A stretch of 64,000 nt of DNA from Mangifera indica. Lineage: Eukaryota > Streptophyta > Magnoliopsida > Sapindales > Anacardiaceae. Below are positions 1-12,236 of the stretch, piece after piece. A program made the translations under genes and the position numbers. The notes beneath the pieces are model-generated. The model was not told where the DNA came from. It ran no database searches and saw only the letters and a program-made list of their open reading frames with translations. Where the stretch lies: contig NC_058145.1 in assembly GCF_011075055.1 (NCBI RefSeq), forward strand, positions 4,621,228-4,685,227, read 5' to 3'. How positions within the stretch are numbered: the first letter of the stretch is position 1; every line of letters starts with the position of its first letter.

Positions 1-123
1 ATAATATAGTATAAATTAATTAATTTACATACTATATAATTACAAACATAAATAAAATATGTATACCATAAAATTTATCTACTTGTTCTCAACATCCAAA
101 TTTCTTAATTTTTCAAAGACATC

Positions 124-1474
124 TTATACCACCCAATTGTGTAATTTGAAATCAACTTTGATCCAATTTTTCATACACATGATCATCTCAATGAAGTTTA
201 GGTGTAAATTAGATTTTCCATCATCCAACAAGCATCCACGTGCACTAAAAGCATATTTTGATACTATAGTTAACACGGTAGGTGTTAGTAGATTTCGGGG
301 CATGACAGGGAAAGTTTGTCTTGTCTTTCCACCATGCCAAAACATTTAGTTTTTCAAAATTATATCTTTGAACAATTTCTAGTTAATGACCAATGTTGGT
401 ATATTTATAAAATTGACTATAATTTGTACTTTGACTTACAGGTTTTTACCTTTGCACAAGAGAGACCATATGCATGACTTTTTTTTTGTCTGAACTACTA
501 GAACTTACCTCTAGTACAGAACTTTGTCTAGACCTTTTATATTTTTGTTCATAAATACTATACATTTCAAGTAAAAAATCTTGAACATATTCAACAGAAT
601 TAACATTTCTAATAATTGACAAATTTTCATTAATAACATCAAATAAATTTTGTAATCCATTTGTTTTTACTTTAGGATCTAAAACAATAGCTACAGAATA
701 AAGTTAACGAACTTCACTCTAATATTTTTAAAATTTTTATTTTATTTGCTTAAATATATTCTGAAAAGTATGACAAGAGTCATAAGACTCATATTCTTTA
801 AAAAGATCATTTATTTCTATCATGCTATATATTATTGAACAAGTAGTTAGATAATACACACTTGAACAATGGTTTGTTCTCTTCCCTGGCTCTTACATGT
901 TCATTGGAGTCATAGCTATCTCCTAATCTTAATTTGTAAAAAAAGAAAAGATTTCTCAACTCTTTCAGTTGGGTATTGAAATATTATGTTATAGGAACTT
1001 CATACCTTTTACATGTTTTCAACATAAGGTATATTGAATTTCATCTAGTTTTAATATCTACTTCTAATTTTTTTCTTTTTAACTCTATTGATTTATATAA
1101 TTGACGATATGTTTGTACCTGTGATAGAAATGATAAAATGTATGCAATGACATGTCTAATTATTTGTATATGTTTTTTAGTCAGACTGAAGCCTTTTTGA
1201 GCTATTGAATTAATATCATGATATGCATATCTAATATGAAATAATTTTCTATTAAATAGATAAGATAAATAATTATATATTTATTTGATAACTTTATCAT
1301 TATTTTTGGTATTATCAAAAGTAATTGAAAAAATATAATTATTAATTTTATATTTCTAAAAAATATTTACTAATACATGATGAATTGTAAGATCATCATG
1401 AGGATATTGTAAGTTTATAAATGCAATAATTTTTTTGCATAACTATTAATCATAATTAATATAATAGGCAATTA
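124..1474 (-). pseudogene. hAT-A transposase, C-terminal half
   Basis: The minus strand encodes the second half of a plant hAT transposase. It resumes after the nested hAT with an alpha-helical segment reading VIAYYINYD, which matches ATAYYIDSEW in the related copy at about 42.9 kb. A conserved LDPK-type motif sits near 655-680, followed by the FDVINENL region. The hAT dimerisation domain lies at about 124-345, with TPTVLTIVSKYAFSARG, then LLDDGKSNL and a tryptophan-containing end. That domain normally mediates transposase dimerisation. In-frame stops and frameshifts between the pieces show a pseudogene. It continues directly from the half at 4601-5351. Confidence 0.75.
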
Positions 1475-1482
1475 CATATAGG

Positions 1483-4400
1483 TAGACCTGGCCACGAGCC
1501 AGTTTGGCCAGTGAACCGATCGAAACAAGCCTATATAAAATTAGAATCGAAACCATCAGAACCAAAACTGGCATGAATCAGAATCGAAATCAGATTTTGA
1601 TGGTTCGGTTTTGATTTTTCTATTTTTAAACCGTCAAACCGCTGGTTCATGACCGGTTCATGAACAGGCGGTTAAACCTACGATTCAAAGCTTTATGAAC
1701 CGGATTTATTAAATTTTTTTAAATTTTTTTATTTCTAAAATTTAAAAAAGACCCAAACGCTCCTCTGCATCTTCAGTTTTTGCTCCCCTAGAAAATTTCA
1801 AATTTCCGTTTTTCCCCCCTTTTTTAATTTTTTTCAAAATTTTCCTTATAAATATTCTCTCACCTCTCTCACTCAACTCAATCTTTGAAACCCTCTCATT
1901 TATTCTCATTTTTCATTCTCTCAATTCTCAATACTTTATCAATCTTTCAATCAAATTCTCTCAAATTCAATTAAATTCTTTCTTTATTTTTTATTAATTA
2001 CAATTTTAATTTCTATTATATAATTCATAATTAATTATAAAATTTATCTCTAAAATTAATTTTATTTAATTTTTTTCATTATCTTTCATAATTAATTTTA
2101 TTTATTATAAAAAAATGACAGGTAGTGGAAATTCTTCAGGTAATAGGAGATTGGTCATTATTCATATATATCAAATGTAAATGAAAATTAGTTTATAGAA
2201 GATTTTTCAACACAAGAAAGTGAAAGTCAATATATAGAGGTGGAGCAACAACAACATCAACAACAAGTAGAGATGGAAAAACAACCTAAAAAAATTCTTA
2301 CCTCTGATATCTTCAATATTCATTTCAAGAAAAAACAAAAAGAATATGGTAATTTTGAAGTTGTTTACAATTATTGTAAGCAAATTTATAAATTCAAACA
2401 AAGAGGTGAATATGGGACGTTCAAAAGGCACTTAGAGTCGAAGCATAATAAAAAAATAGACAAAATAGAGGTCAAACACAAATAACTGGGTATGGTTCTC
2501 CACATAAATTTTTATTTATTTATATTGATAATAAAAGTAAGGAAGAATTTACAAAAATGGTAGCAATAGATCATTTAGCATTTAGTTTTGACGAAAATTT
2601 TGATTTTAATAATTATTGTAAAACTGCATTAAATCCTACACATAAAACTATTCCAAGAAACACATTAAAAAGATCATTATTAAGTTTATATAAAAAACAA
2701 CAAAAAGAATTAATTCAGTTTTTTACAAATTTTGATGGACATGTACCTATATGTAGTGATATTTGAAGTAATTATTAACAAGTTCACTCTTATATGGGTA
2801 TAACGTGTTATTGGATAGATGATAAATTTCAATTACAGAAAAGAATTTTAGCATTTAGGGTGTTTGATGACCGACATACGACTAATAATATTTATAGAAT
2901 AATTAAAGGAATATTAGAATAATATAAATTAGTTTTTAAAATTTTTTCAACTTCATTTGATAATGCAACTTCAAATACGGCCTCAATTACTGATTTAACG
3001 AAAATTTGCAAGCCCGATTTAGCTGGTAATTTTTTCATAGTAGATGTATATCTCATGTATTAAATTTATGTGTACAAGATGGTTTAAAATGTCTTAATAA
3101 TTATATTAGCTCAACAAAAACAATAATTTCATTTTTATAGACACATCCCCAAACTAGAAAGAATAAGGTAAATTTTGTAAACTACATAATAGAAGACCGA
3201 AAAATTTTCTAAAGATGTGTCGACTTGTTGAAATTTAACATATGAACAAGTCTTTTGATTATAGGGAATTATTATGCATATTTATTTCATAAATGTGTCA
3301 TAAGTTATATTATATCCCCAACATTGGGATATTTGTAAAACAATTTTAAACGTTTTAAAAAATTTTAATAATGCAACTTATAATTTAAATGGGGTTTATT
3401 ATCCCACTTCTCATTTGTTTTTAAATGAAGCCTTTAATATTATTGGAGCTTTACAAGAAACCGAACAAGATCTTATTCTAAACAAAGCTATTTTTTTAAT
3501 AAAAACAAAATGGTTAACTTACTATAAAGAAATTCCAAAAATTTTTCTTGTTGCTTGTTTTTTTGATCCTAGGTTTCAATTAGATAGTGTTACAGATTAT
3601 TTAACATTATATTATAAATGCATGTAATTAGATTATAAGGATGAAGGTAATATTTCATTAACTATAACTAACATTATAAATTTAATTAAAGAAATTTATG
3701 CTAAATATTCATTAGTTTATGGTAACCAATGTGGTTTTTTTTCCTCTCTACCACCTATTGCCTCATCACCAACCCAAAATATGAGTTATGACAATTGTAT
3801 TATGATACAAAGAGGCAAAAGACCAAGAGAAACATCAGGCTCCACCTTGGAGCTTGATATTTATCTAACCACTACTTTTGAGTTTGGTGACAGCAATATA
3901 TGTAAAGACTTTTTAGCTTTAGAATGGTGGAGTCAATATGCATCAACTTTTCCAACATTAGCAACTATTTCTAAACAATTCCTAGCAACACCAGTATCAA
4001 TTGTTACAGTAAAACAAGCTTTTAGTTAAAGGAGCAATATATTGGATGAGAGGCGATTAAGTTTTGCTCCCGAATCTATTGAAGCTCAAGTATGCGTGGA
4101 CAATTGGACAATAGCCGAATTATGCCAACAAAATATAAAAGTGGACTTCAGTGAAGAACCACTTGATTTCACTATAGATAGTTTGATAACGAGAACCAAT
4201 AGTCAAGATAACGAAGGTGAATGAAAGGTAAAAGGGTACTGTCAACTATCAGATACAGAAAAATAAGAGAACTACGTAGGCTTTGATTATTCTAAACCCC
4301 AAGAAGATACATAGGAAGCTTAACTGAAAAATTAAGTCCAAGCCTTTTCTTTAATTTTTTTAATTTTCAATTATTATATTTATCAATTAAAAAATAAATT

Positions 4401-4592
4401 ATGGCTATGCATTAGAATTGATGGTTCAATATCGGTTTCGAATAGGGCAATGAACCAAAATCGTCGGTTCAATGTTAGTTCTGAACCGATTATGAACCGT
4501 CCTATAAAGGTTTTGATTTAAGGTTTTTTTTTAAACCGTAAACTGGTGGTTTCGAACCAAAACCACCAGTTCATGAACCATGGCTAGGACTA
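1483..4592 (+). mobile_element. hAT-B: complete hAT transposon nested inside hAT-A
   Basis: The left end reads TAGACCTGGCCACGAG, and the right end, read inverted, TAGTCCTAGCCATGGT (12 of 16 match): the hAT terminal inverted repeat. Flanks are CATATAGG (1475-1482) and CATATAAG (4593-4600), an 8-bp target duplication with one difference, the size expected for hAT. Removing the element and one duplication restores the hAT-A reading frame (GYLYVIAYY). Subterminal regions (1500-1700, 4420-4580) are rich in AACCG/CGGTT repeats in both orientations, typical transposase-binding arrangements. Length is about 3.1 kb. Confidence 0.88.
2115..4224 (+). pseudogene. hAT-B transposase, lightly decayed
   Basis: Plant hAT transposase in order from a possible ATG at 2115. 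A BED-type zinc finger lies at about 2240-2485: a YNYCKQIYKF segment (the first metal-binding cysteine reads as tyrosine or asparagine) followed by GTFKRHLESKH. The central region with TALNPTHKTIPRNTL follows at about 2620-2670, then the DDE-fold part with TSFDNATSNT at about 2950. LNEAFNIIGAL and the FFDPRFQLDSV motif come at 3415-3627. The C-terminal dimerisation domain spans 3890-4224, with FLALEWWSQYASTFPTLA and ATPVSIVTVKQAFS. About ten stops and a few frameshifts interrupt it, fewer than in hAT-A, consistent with later insertion. Not likely to be active. Confidence 0.82.
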
Positions 4593-4600
4593 CATATAAG

Positions 4601-5351
4601 TAACCAATATCTTGATTTGTAGTTGTCTATAAATTAGAAGTTATTGAAATAACACCATTGAAATTACTTAATTGTCCAATAACTTTTAATTTCATTAATT
4701 CATAATTTCTCATGATGTCTGATCTAAGAGTTAACCTAGGAATTCTTCTAATTGTTGATTGAATACTATTTTGTATCATCCATTCTAAAATTTCATCTTC
4801 TGCATAACTATAAGGTTGATCAGAAGTAACTATATATATGATCATGTAGTCTCGCATCTTCATTTGATCGTATATGAAAGTTGACATTTCTCTCATGTGT
4901 TCAAAACTATTTGCACCTCCTGCTAAACTGGCATGGGGACCAATGAATCGTGACCGGGTGAATGCAATTTGTTTTTCCCTCTAAGCTCATGTGAAATTTT
5001 TTTACAATAATCAGTAATGTGTTAGCAAAGATGTCTTGTGTCACTTGTACTTACATATGTCAAACAAGAATCACAATGTTTACATACTATTTGGCAAATT
5101 AATTTTCCTTCGATCATTTCCTCTATTTGATTGAAGTGCTCTCACACCACTGACATTTGTTTCCTTTTTCTCTCTGTTGAATGTGAACTTGTGCCTATAC
5201 CACTTTCACCTGTTGATGCTTCATTTATTTCATCGTGTGCATCATCAATAATATCATTTGTGTCAACATGATAATATTCAAATTGATTGAATTCATCTGA
5301 CATTAAATTCATTTGTAATATTATGTAATTATAAAATTGAAATGAAAACAA
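4601..5351 (-). pseudogene. hAT-A transposase, N-terminal half
   Basis: Read on the minus strand from about 5351 to the hAT-B insertion. It has an acidic N-terminus (FNQFEYYHVDTNDIIDDAHD), then a BED-like zinc finger with EEMIEGKLICQIVCKHCDS and a downstream TRHLC..HITDYC. An EMSTFIYDQMKMRDYM segment leads to TSNL followed by a stop where other family members have TSNLW. The copy at 40323-42900 aligns along its length, including EGKLI, KHC, YCKKI-like and ITSNLWTTT, so the two belong to one family. Several stops and a frameshift near 5140 make it a pseudogene. Confidence 0.75.
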
Positions 5352-5436
5352 AATTATAAATACAGAGAATTATTATTTATAAATTCAGACAGTTTATGAA
5401 AGAGAGTTAATAAGAGAAAATGAGATTATGATTTAT

Positions 5437-5905
5437 TTATGATGTTATATTTCCACAATTATTATGAATAATTTCCAACATTATTAACAAAATGAAAATA
5501 ATTGATTATTGGTTTAGTTAACAAATTTGTGAGAGAAGCCAGAACAACAATGATAAATACAAAGGTTTTTTCCTATAAACTTTTTTTTGTATTAGTTATT
5601 GTCTCTTTTAATACTCAATAAAACGGTGTACATAAATAATAATGTGTTACTATGTGATTGGATATTAATTTATTTTTAATTTTTAATTATCAAATTATAT
5701 TGTGACACTTCATTGATTATGCACATAACATAGCACCACTGTTTGATACTTACTCTTTTGAAATTGTGATATGATTTCAAAATCCCTTATCATTTAAATA
5801 ATGCCAAATGTAAACAATTTTGCCCTTCTTCCTTGTTACTTCATTGGTTACATGCTCTATGTTTTGACTTCAACAACTCAGGTTCAAAGGGCATGACCTT
5901 AGTTA
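5437..5905. repeat. Direct repeat, left copy (partner at 6834-7165)
   Basis: Shares blocks with 6834-7165, such as ATGATGTTATA..ACAATTATTATGAATA, TAGTTAACAAATTTGT and TTGATACTTAC.CTTTTGAA, and the tail CTTCCTTGTT.C..TGGTT. It lies within hAT-A 5' leader sequence and is probably part of an inserted repeat. Confidence 0.55.
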
Positions 5906-6833
5906 GTAAATACACGTATCATTCATGTCTTATTCGTGTTTCCATATTATTTGCATATTCAATATGTTCAAAAGAATTTTTGAATCCAAAACATACTAAA
6001 CGTGTATTTTACACCTTCCCACATTAAATACGAATTATGCACCGTATTTTTTAATTTTTAGCTAAACTTAAAGTACAAAATTGTTTCTTCTATTTTCAAT
6101 TATTTATGAAAATGTCACTATCATTTTGAAAAACTAACAACATTTTTTTCTTAATTTCCAACACTAATTTTGTGTTTTCCTCCCCTATAGGCTAAACAAA
6201 GATTTACTCCAATCTGAAGTCTGAAATGAGAATAAACTGGTTAATATTTTACATTGAAATTGTTATATTGATTTTCAATAGGAAATTCATGAAAAGTACT
6301 AAAATTATTATGATATTGTCATATTTTTAGAAATATACTAATGACGAAGTGTCATATTAAACTCGTATATACATATTTCATACTTTTTCAGTATATAAAT
6401 TTTAAAGACCTTTTTTTATAAACATATTTTTTATTATTAGTAATATTATACCTGTATAATTTATGTACTATTATTTTCTGTTTTCGTATTTACTAATTAG
6501 GGGCATGACAACCTTAAAAAGAGGAAAAAGCAACTGAAAAATCAAGCATCAATAAAATAAAATAGAGGTATTCTACAATACCTCATTTTTCCTCTCCTTT
6601 TTGTCTTTTGTAATTGTGATATTTTAATTATATCAAAATGATAAGTTATCACTTTCAAATTTAATTCGTTTATAGGGTATATATTTACAACTAATTTAAT
6701 AATCAAATACATTATGTTAAAACACACATAGAGGACATGAACAGTTTAAAATCTAGTAAATTATGTATTATATTATTAGAGACTCAAGAAGATATTGTGA
6801 AACACTTAAGCAATCTTTAATATTAAATATGAG
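5906..6833. other. Non-coding repeat-derived spacer
   Basis: No gene is seen. The stretch from about 5930 to 6480 matches parts of the tandem duplication (28.66-28.88 kb and 33.5-34.7 kb), for example GTTATATTGATTTTCA followed by AATTCATGAAAA and CATATTAAACT. The rest is AT-rich unique-looking DNA. Confidence 0.5.
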
Positions 6834-7165
6834 ATATTTATGATGTTATACTTTTACAATTATTATGAATATTTTCCAATATTATCAACAAAGAAATATA
6901 ATTGATTATCGAGTTAGTTAACAAATTTGTAAGAGAAACCAAAACAGCTACGACAAAGACAAGGTGTTTTTCCGTAAACCTTTTGTGTATATATATATGT
7001 ATTCCTTTTTGATACTTACCCTTTTGAAGTAGCCATATAATTTCAAAATCTTTGATCATTGAGAATAGGCTAAAGAGAAGCGCCTCGTTCTCCTTCCTTG
7101 TTGCCTCGGTGGTTTCATGCCTTGTGGTTTGGCTTCAAGAACCCAGGCTTAAGGAAGTATGGCAC
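6834..7165. repeat. Direct repeat, right copy (partner at 5437-5905)
   Basis: Blocks aligned with 5437-5905 are in the same order and orientation, but without about 150 bases present in the left copy. After it, 7378-7490 repeats the hAT-A leader 5312-5421, so the whole arrangement looks like an insertion or partial duplication inside the hAT-A 5' end. Confidence 0.55.
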
Positions 7166-8172
7166 TTTTAAGATACCTCCCTTTTTCTTGTTAAGGAATA
7201 ATGTTAGATTCAAATTGAGTTAAGTTATTTCTTGTAGACTTTATTTTAAAGTTAATTTAGTTCGATTTATTTGAGAATAGTTGAGTTTAATTTTAAGTCG
7301 AATTGAGTTAAGTTGTTTAAGTTTAAGCTTAACTTGATTTGAGTGACGTCAAGTTCAAACTTATACAGTTTATTTTAAATTTATTTGTAATATTTTGTAA
7401 TGATAAAATTGAAATGAAAACAAAATTATAAACACAGAGAATTATTGTTTATGAATTCATACAGTTTCTGAAAGAGAGTTGATGAGAGAAAATAAGATTG
7501 AGAATATAATGAATGAATTGAGATTGAAAGATTGAGAGATTTGTAAATAAAATTAGAAAATAAAGAAGATTTATTGGTTTATATAGAAAAAAAGATAAAA
7601 AAAATTTAAAAAAAAAAGCAATGGCCGCTTCTACTTGTAGGGCAGAAGTAACTGCAGAACAGTTGGCTTGTTGCAGAAACTAGCCGTCATATGAATTTTT
7701 TTAAAATTTTCATTATTTCAACAATAACGGGTCAAATCAAGTTGAGTCGACTCATGACTCTAATACTTAAGCCCATGTCCAATTCAGAAGGCCCACTTAT
7801 TTTTTAGCTTTAGATCAGGCCTCTATTTGACAAGGCCTAATCGACGTGTCTAATCTAACACTATCAAACTGATTGAATGTCGAATATCATTCAATCAAAA
7901 TATTTTGTATTAAACATCTAAAATAATTTAATGTGATGGATTCAACTGTAATTTAAGTAAAAATTAAAGCGTCGTTTGGTTCTAGGCTTTAAAAATTATT
8001 TTAGTAATTTATCTTTTATTACTTATATTACCTTATTTGATTTGTCAGTAATAAAAAATTACTATAATCTTTTAATATCAATGGTGATGTGACAGATAAT
8101 ATAGGTGGTAATTTGATTACTACTTTCATCGTAAGTATTAAAAGATTATCAAATTAATCTTGATTTTATTGT

Positions 8173-9861
8173 TGTTGAATCTTAATGTTTTGATGATGAT
8201 AAAAATCCAAGTTTAATTTATTAATATGTCCAAAGAATGTTGAAATGCATTACAAATGGACAAAATATGAAATTTGCAGATAAATTTGGATCAGGAAAAT
8301 ATTGGTGAAAATTGATAGCCCGTGACCAAACTGGGATCAAACCGTGCATCAACTATTCAGCCTTCTGGAAATAAAATGATATCGTCCAGCCATGTCCCAA
8401 AATAAATATTCATGCTCTTTAAATATAAATTTAGTTGACCCAAATCAACTAAATTAGAATTTTTTTTTTTTCTTTAAGCATTAAATGTCTCAGGGGGACA
8501 TTTGATAATTGTCTCACCCATGACCTTTTTCCTCACATTTTCTTGCCAAGTGTCATCTCCAACAAATTGCTTGTCATCATGTGTCCAAGAAAGCTTTTTC
8601 TTCTAATTCCATTAAATGTCCCAACTGGGACATTTGAAAACCATCCCAACTGTGACATTTTCCTCTGAATTGTTGACAAACTTGTCCAATTCGTCACCGC
8701 CATGTCTTAAAATATTTATTGTCCCAGTCAGACCATTCTAAAAATTATCCCAGCCATAACATTTTCATCTTAACTACTATCAGACTTATCCAATGCGTCA
8801 TTGCCATGTGTCAAAATATTTATTGCATTGTTAGACCATCCTGAAAATTATCCCAATCGTAACGTAGAATCCAGTATAAGTATGACAGGTGTAAAGTTTG
8901 TCACTCCCATGTAGTTTTTTTTAAAAGCTTTCCAGTCATGTCATTCTTAAAATTAAACTTGTACTTCCACCGTGCGTAGCCCGACATATACAAAAATAAT
9001 GCAAGCCTCCCGTGACACGATTTTTCACCTGTGTTGAAAGTTATCCATTGAAGCATTTAAATCTATCTATTGTGTTTTGATCAAGGTCCTTTTTCTTCGT
9101 CGAATTTTTTCAAAAGACTGGCGACAAGAACTCAACCCAACGAAACCAAATATCTCTATAAATTTGGTTTCAAATTGAAGAGCAGGGTGATGAGAAAAAG
9201 GGGTGAAGAAAAATAAAAAGAAGCAAAAAAAAAAAAAAACCTAAAAAAATTTTACTTTGATTTCTTTGAAACTCTCCGTGAGCTTAAAACTTTTATTCTT
9301 TGAGAGTTCTGTTCACTTAAAACTTATTCATATCTTGTAAGCAAATATTGTGGGCGCAATCTTGTATCAACTAGTGTAGTGGGCGAAATTCTGAATATAC
9401 AACCTGTAGAAAATTCTTCAAGTGATAGTGAAACTTCAAGACAGTTTGTTTAGAGAAGTGGACGTAGGAGGCTTGCAAGAGAAAGCTCCGAACCACTCTA
9501 AATGAGCATTTCTTCAACTCTATCTCCCTAAATATTATCAATTATTATTGATATTTATTGTTGATATTATTGTTTTTTATTGTTGTTATTATTGATATTT
9601 ATTGTTATTTATTGTTGTAGTTAATATTGACATTTATTGTTACTGTGTTATTATTTATTTCAGCTTGTTATTTGTCTCCATTGTTGTTATTGTTTATTCC
9701 TGCTTTAAAGTTTATTACTGTTAAATTTATTGTTGGTATTTCAGTTATGTGGTTTGTAAAGTTTACTCTAGAATTTGTTACAGTGTATCATTTAATTTAT
9801 TTTTAAGAACCTATTCACCCCCCCTCTAGGTTTATATTAGTCATTACAAGAGTGTCTAATA
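8173..9861 (+). repeat. copia 5' LTR
   Basis: 1,689 bp from TGTTGAATC to TCTAATA; the last dinucleotide is TA instead of the usual CA, as preserved in the 3' LTR end (TTTAACA). The last 165 bases match 17302-17467. A TTATTGTTGTTATTGATATT-type repetitive patch spans about 9540-9680. It should hold the element's promoter and poly(A) signals, none of which I can assign exactly. Confidence 0.88.
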
Positions 9862-9863
9862 AT

Positions 9864-9875
9864 TGGTATCAGAGC
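9864..9875 (+). other. copia primer-binding site (initiator tRNA-Met)
   Basis: TGGTATCAGAGC, two bases after the 5' LTR, is the standard complement of the plant initiator tRNA-Met 3' end, where minus-strand DNA synthesis begins. Confidence 0.93.
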
Positions 9876-9932
9876 TTGGACTCTAGTTTTATTAAAATCT
9901 AATAATTTTTAGAGATACGATCCAATTTCTTA

Positions 9933-11544
9933 ATGGCTAATACACCTACTCCTATTTTTGCTTAAGGGCAATGCGCCACTCGGCCTCCCTTATTTTTGGA
10001 ATAAATTATACCTAGTGGAAAATTAGAATAAGGCTTCATGTTAGGTCTATTGACTTTAAATTATGTAGAATTATTGAACATGGTGATTTAGTGCCAATAG
10101 ACCCTAGAACTAATGAACCTAAAAATAAAATGGATTTTAATAATGAGGATGAAAAGATGATAAGCTTAAATGCTAAAGTCATTAACATCTTGTTTTGTGC
10201 TCTGGATGGCAAAGAAGTTTGGACCATACTCCAAACCACACATGAAGGAACAAGTCAAGTTAAAGAGTCAAAGATCAAACTTATCTTTTGAGAATATGAA
10301 TTATTTGAAATGAAGTCCGAAGAAAATATAATCAACATGAATAAATGATTCTCTAACTTAGTGAATGATTTTAAAGGGCTTGGAAAGAGGTTTGAGACGA
10401 TCGAATTAGTAAAGAAAATTTTGAGATCATTATCAGATTCGTAGACCATGAAGGTAATGGCTATTGAGGAGTCCAAAGATCTTAGCAAGATAGAATGGAT
10501 GAACTCATAAGAAGTCTTCTTACCTATGAAATAAAGAGAAAACCAAAGGAAGAAGAAGTTAAAACTAAAAGAGATATTGCATTAAAGGTTGTAGATGAAA
10601 AGGAAAGGGAAGAGAATTCTTCCATGGATGAGGATGATGTGAGTCTCTTAGCTAGAAAGTTTAGCAAATTTCTATCAAGATCAAAAAGGAACAAAGGAAA
10701 AAAGTTTACTAGACAAAGAGGAACAAAAGAATAGGGCGAAAAGAGCAACAATGAGATAATATGTTATGAATGCAAGAAACCAGGCAATATTTGCCAAGAT
10801 TATCCTCTGAAAAAGAAGAAGAAGGATAAAAAGGAGAAGAGATTCAAGAAGAAAGTGTTTGCCGCCACTTGAAGTGGTAACAACGACTCAAGTGATAAAA
10901 ATGAGTCAGAGGAAGAAAAGGCCAACATATGTTTCATGGCCAAGAGTGATTTAGAAAATGAGGTAAATGATTCAAACTCATACTCTTTGCATGAATTACA
11001 AGATACATTTGAAAACTTGATGGATGAGTATGAAAACATAGAAGCAAAGTATAAATCATTAAAGAAACAATTAATTTGCATTAAAAAAGAACATGATATA
11101 CTTCTATGTGATCATGATAAGTTGACTAAGAAATATGATATTATTCGAAATGAAAAGGATTTATGCCAAAAAGAATTAACATGCATGAAAAAGGAACATG
11201 AAGAATTAAAGAAAAAGACATCTAGTTCGAATGAATTGTTTGAAAATTTTAAAATAGGTACTAAGAGGTTGGATGAGATGCTTGCATCTCAAAGAAGTGG
11301 TCTTAACAAGGAAGGATTAGGGTATAATGGAAGTAACCCTTTTTCAAACACATGTAAGCTTTTAAAGAAATCTCATGCATTACATATGAAATGCAAATTT
11401 TGTTCATTTATTGGGCATACTATTAGACATTGCCCAATTAGGAATGGTAAACCATTTAAAGTAAATAAAGTTTGGGTTCCTAAAAGGACACTTAAAACTA
11501 ACATTGTTGGACTCAAAACTATTTGGGTACCAAAAAGTAAATAG
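9933..11544 (+). pseudogene. copia gag polyprotein, broken
   Basis: From ATG at 9933 (MANTPTPIF) the reading shifts frame several times. The gag core around 10010-10500 includes DGKEVWTILQTTHEGTSQVK and KGLGKRFETIELVKKIL. A basic segment and a zinc knuckle near 10755-10800 follow; the knuckle (CYECKKPGNICQDY) has lost its histidine and last cysteine. A long intact stretch from 10936 to 11544 encodes a predicted coiled coil rich in Lys/Glu (about residues 10-130). A complete second knuckle, C-x2-C-x4-H-x4-C, lies at 11392-11433, then KVNKVWVPK. Gag packages element RNA; here stops before and inside it preclude a full product. The basic and coiled-coil arrangement fits Sire-type gag. Confidence 0.82.
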
Positions 11545-11990
11545 ATAAATTTATCTTGTAAGCTTGCTTACAATCTTCTTTAAGGTCCGCTAGCAAGTGG
11601 TATTTAGATAGTAGATGCTCAAGACATATGACAGGAGATAAGAGTTTATTCTCTTCTTTAAAGGCTAAAGATAGAGGTAATGTCAACTTCAGAGATAACT
11701 CCAAAGGAAAAGTTATTGATGTCGACATTATAGGTAACTCCTCTTTTTCAATAAATGATGTTCTACTTGTTAAAGGTCTGGGGCATAATTTGCTTAGCAT
11801 AAGTCAATTGTGTAAGAAGGGCTACAAGATTAATTTTTACTCTTTATGTTGTGAAATTGTTGATGCTAGCAAAAATGCAATTGAATTCATTGGGCATAGG
11901 CATTCAAATGTATATATTATAGACTTGCATGACATTGCATTTAGAGACCTATGTCTCATGTCAACAAAAAATGAGGACATATGGTTATGG
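11545..11990 (+). pseudogene. copia protease and start of integrase, interrupted at 11990
   Basis: Aspartic protease motif WYLDSRCSRHMTG at about 11597-11635. The catalytic Asp-Ser is kept but the family Gly reads Arg. A normal protease body follows, with VLLVKGLGHNLLSISQLC (about 11760-11815) and GYKINF, then the pre-integrase region ending NEDIWLW at 11990. A stop precedes this part (TAG near 11542), expected in frame-fused copia polyproteins only after decay. The sequence continues without loss at 14331 (WHRKLGHAS) once the solo LTR and one TATGG are removed. Confidence 0.88.
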
Positions 11991-12121
11991 TGTAATACCC
12001 TCAGGTACGTTTCAGGGGTATTTGTGTCTTTTGATCCTATTTTGAGATATTTTCAGTTTTAAATGTATATGTTGAAATGTATGTGTGTGTGTTATATACA
12101 ACAATTACAAAAGGATAAAGG

Positions 12122-12236
<115 letters not shown>

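Larger units (their letters stand above)
1..7852 (-). mobile_element. hAT-A: decayed autonomous-type hAT transposon, 3' end outside window
   Basis: Minus-strand hAT element. Its 5' end lies near 7852, where the minus strand reads TTAGACACGTCGATTAGGCC, a hAT-like terminus related to TAGACATGG of hAT-C at 39852. The transposase is read from 5351 downwards and, after a nested hAT (1483-4592), from 1474 to 124. Its 3' terminus is not in the window. Sequence around 5312-5421 recurs at 7378-7490, so the 5' leader is itself rearranged by about 2 kb of inserted or duplicated sequence. Stops and frameshifts make it inactive. Confidence 0.7.

Noticed and set aside
124..345. Plus-strand frame opposite the hAT dimerisation domain
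   Set aside because: It is the antisense shadow of the minus-strand transposase end, which has the recognisable motifs.
1481..4590. hAT-B bounded by TACATATA duplications with GG and GGAC ends
   Set aside because: Shifting by two bases gives the canonical TAG start on both ends and a better terminal repeat, with CATATAGG/CATATAAG as the duplication.
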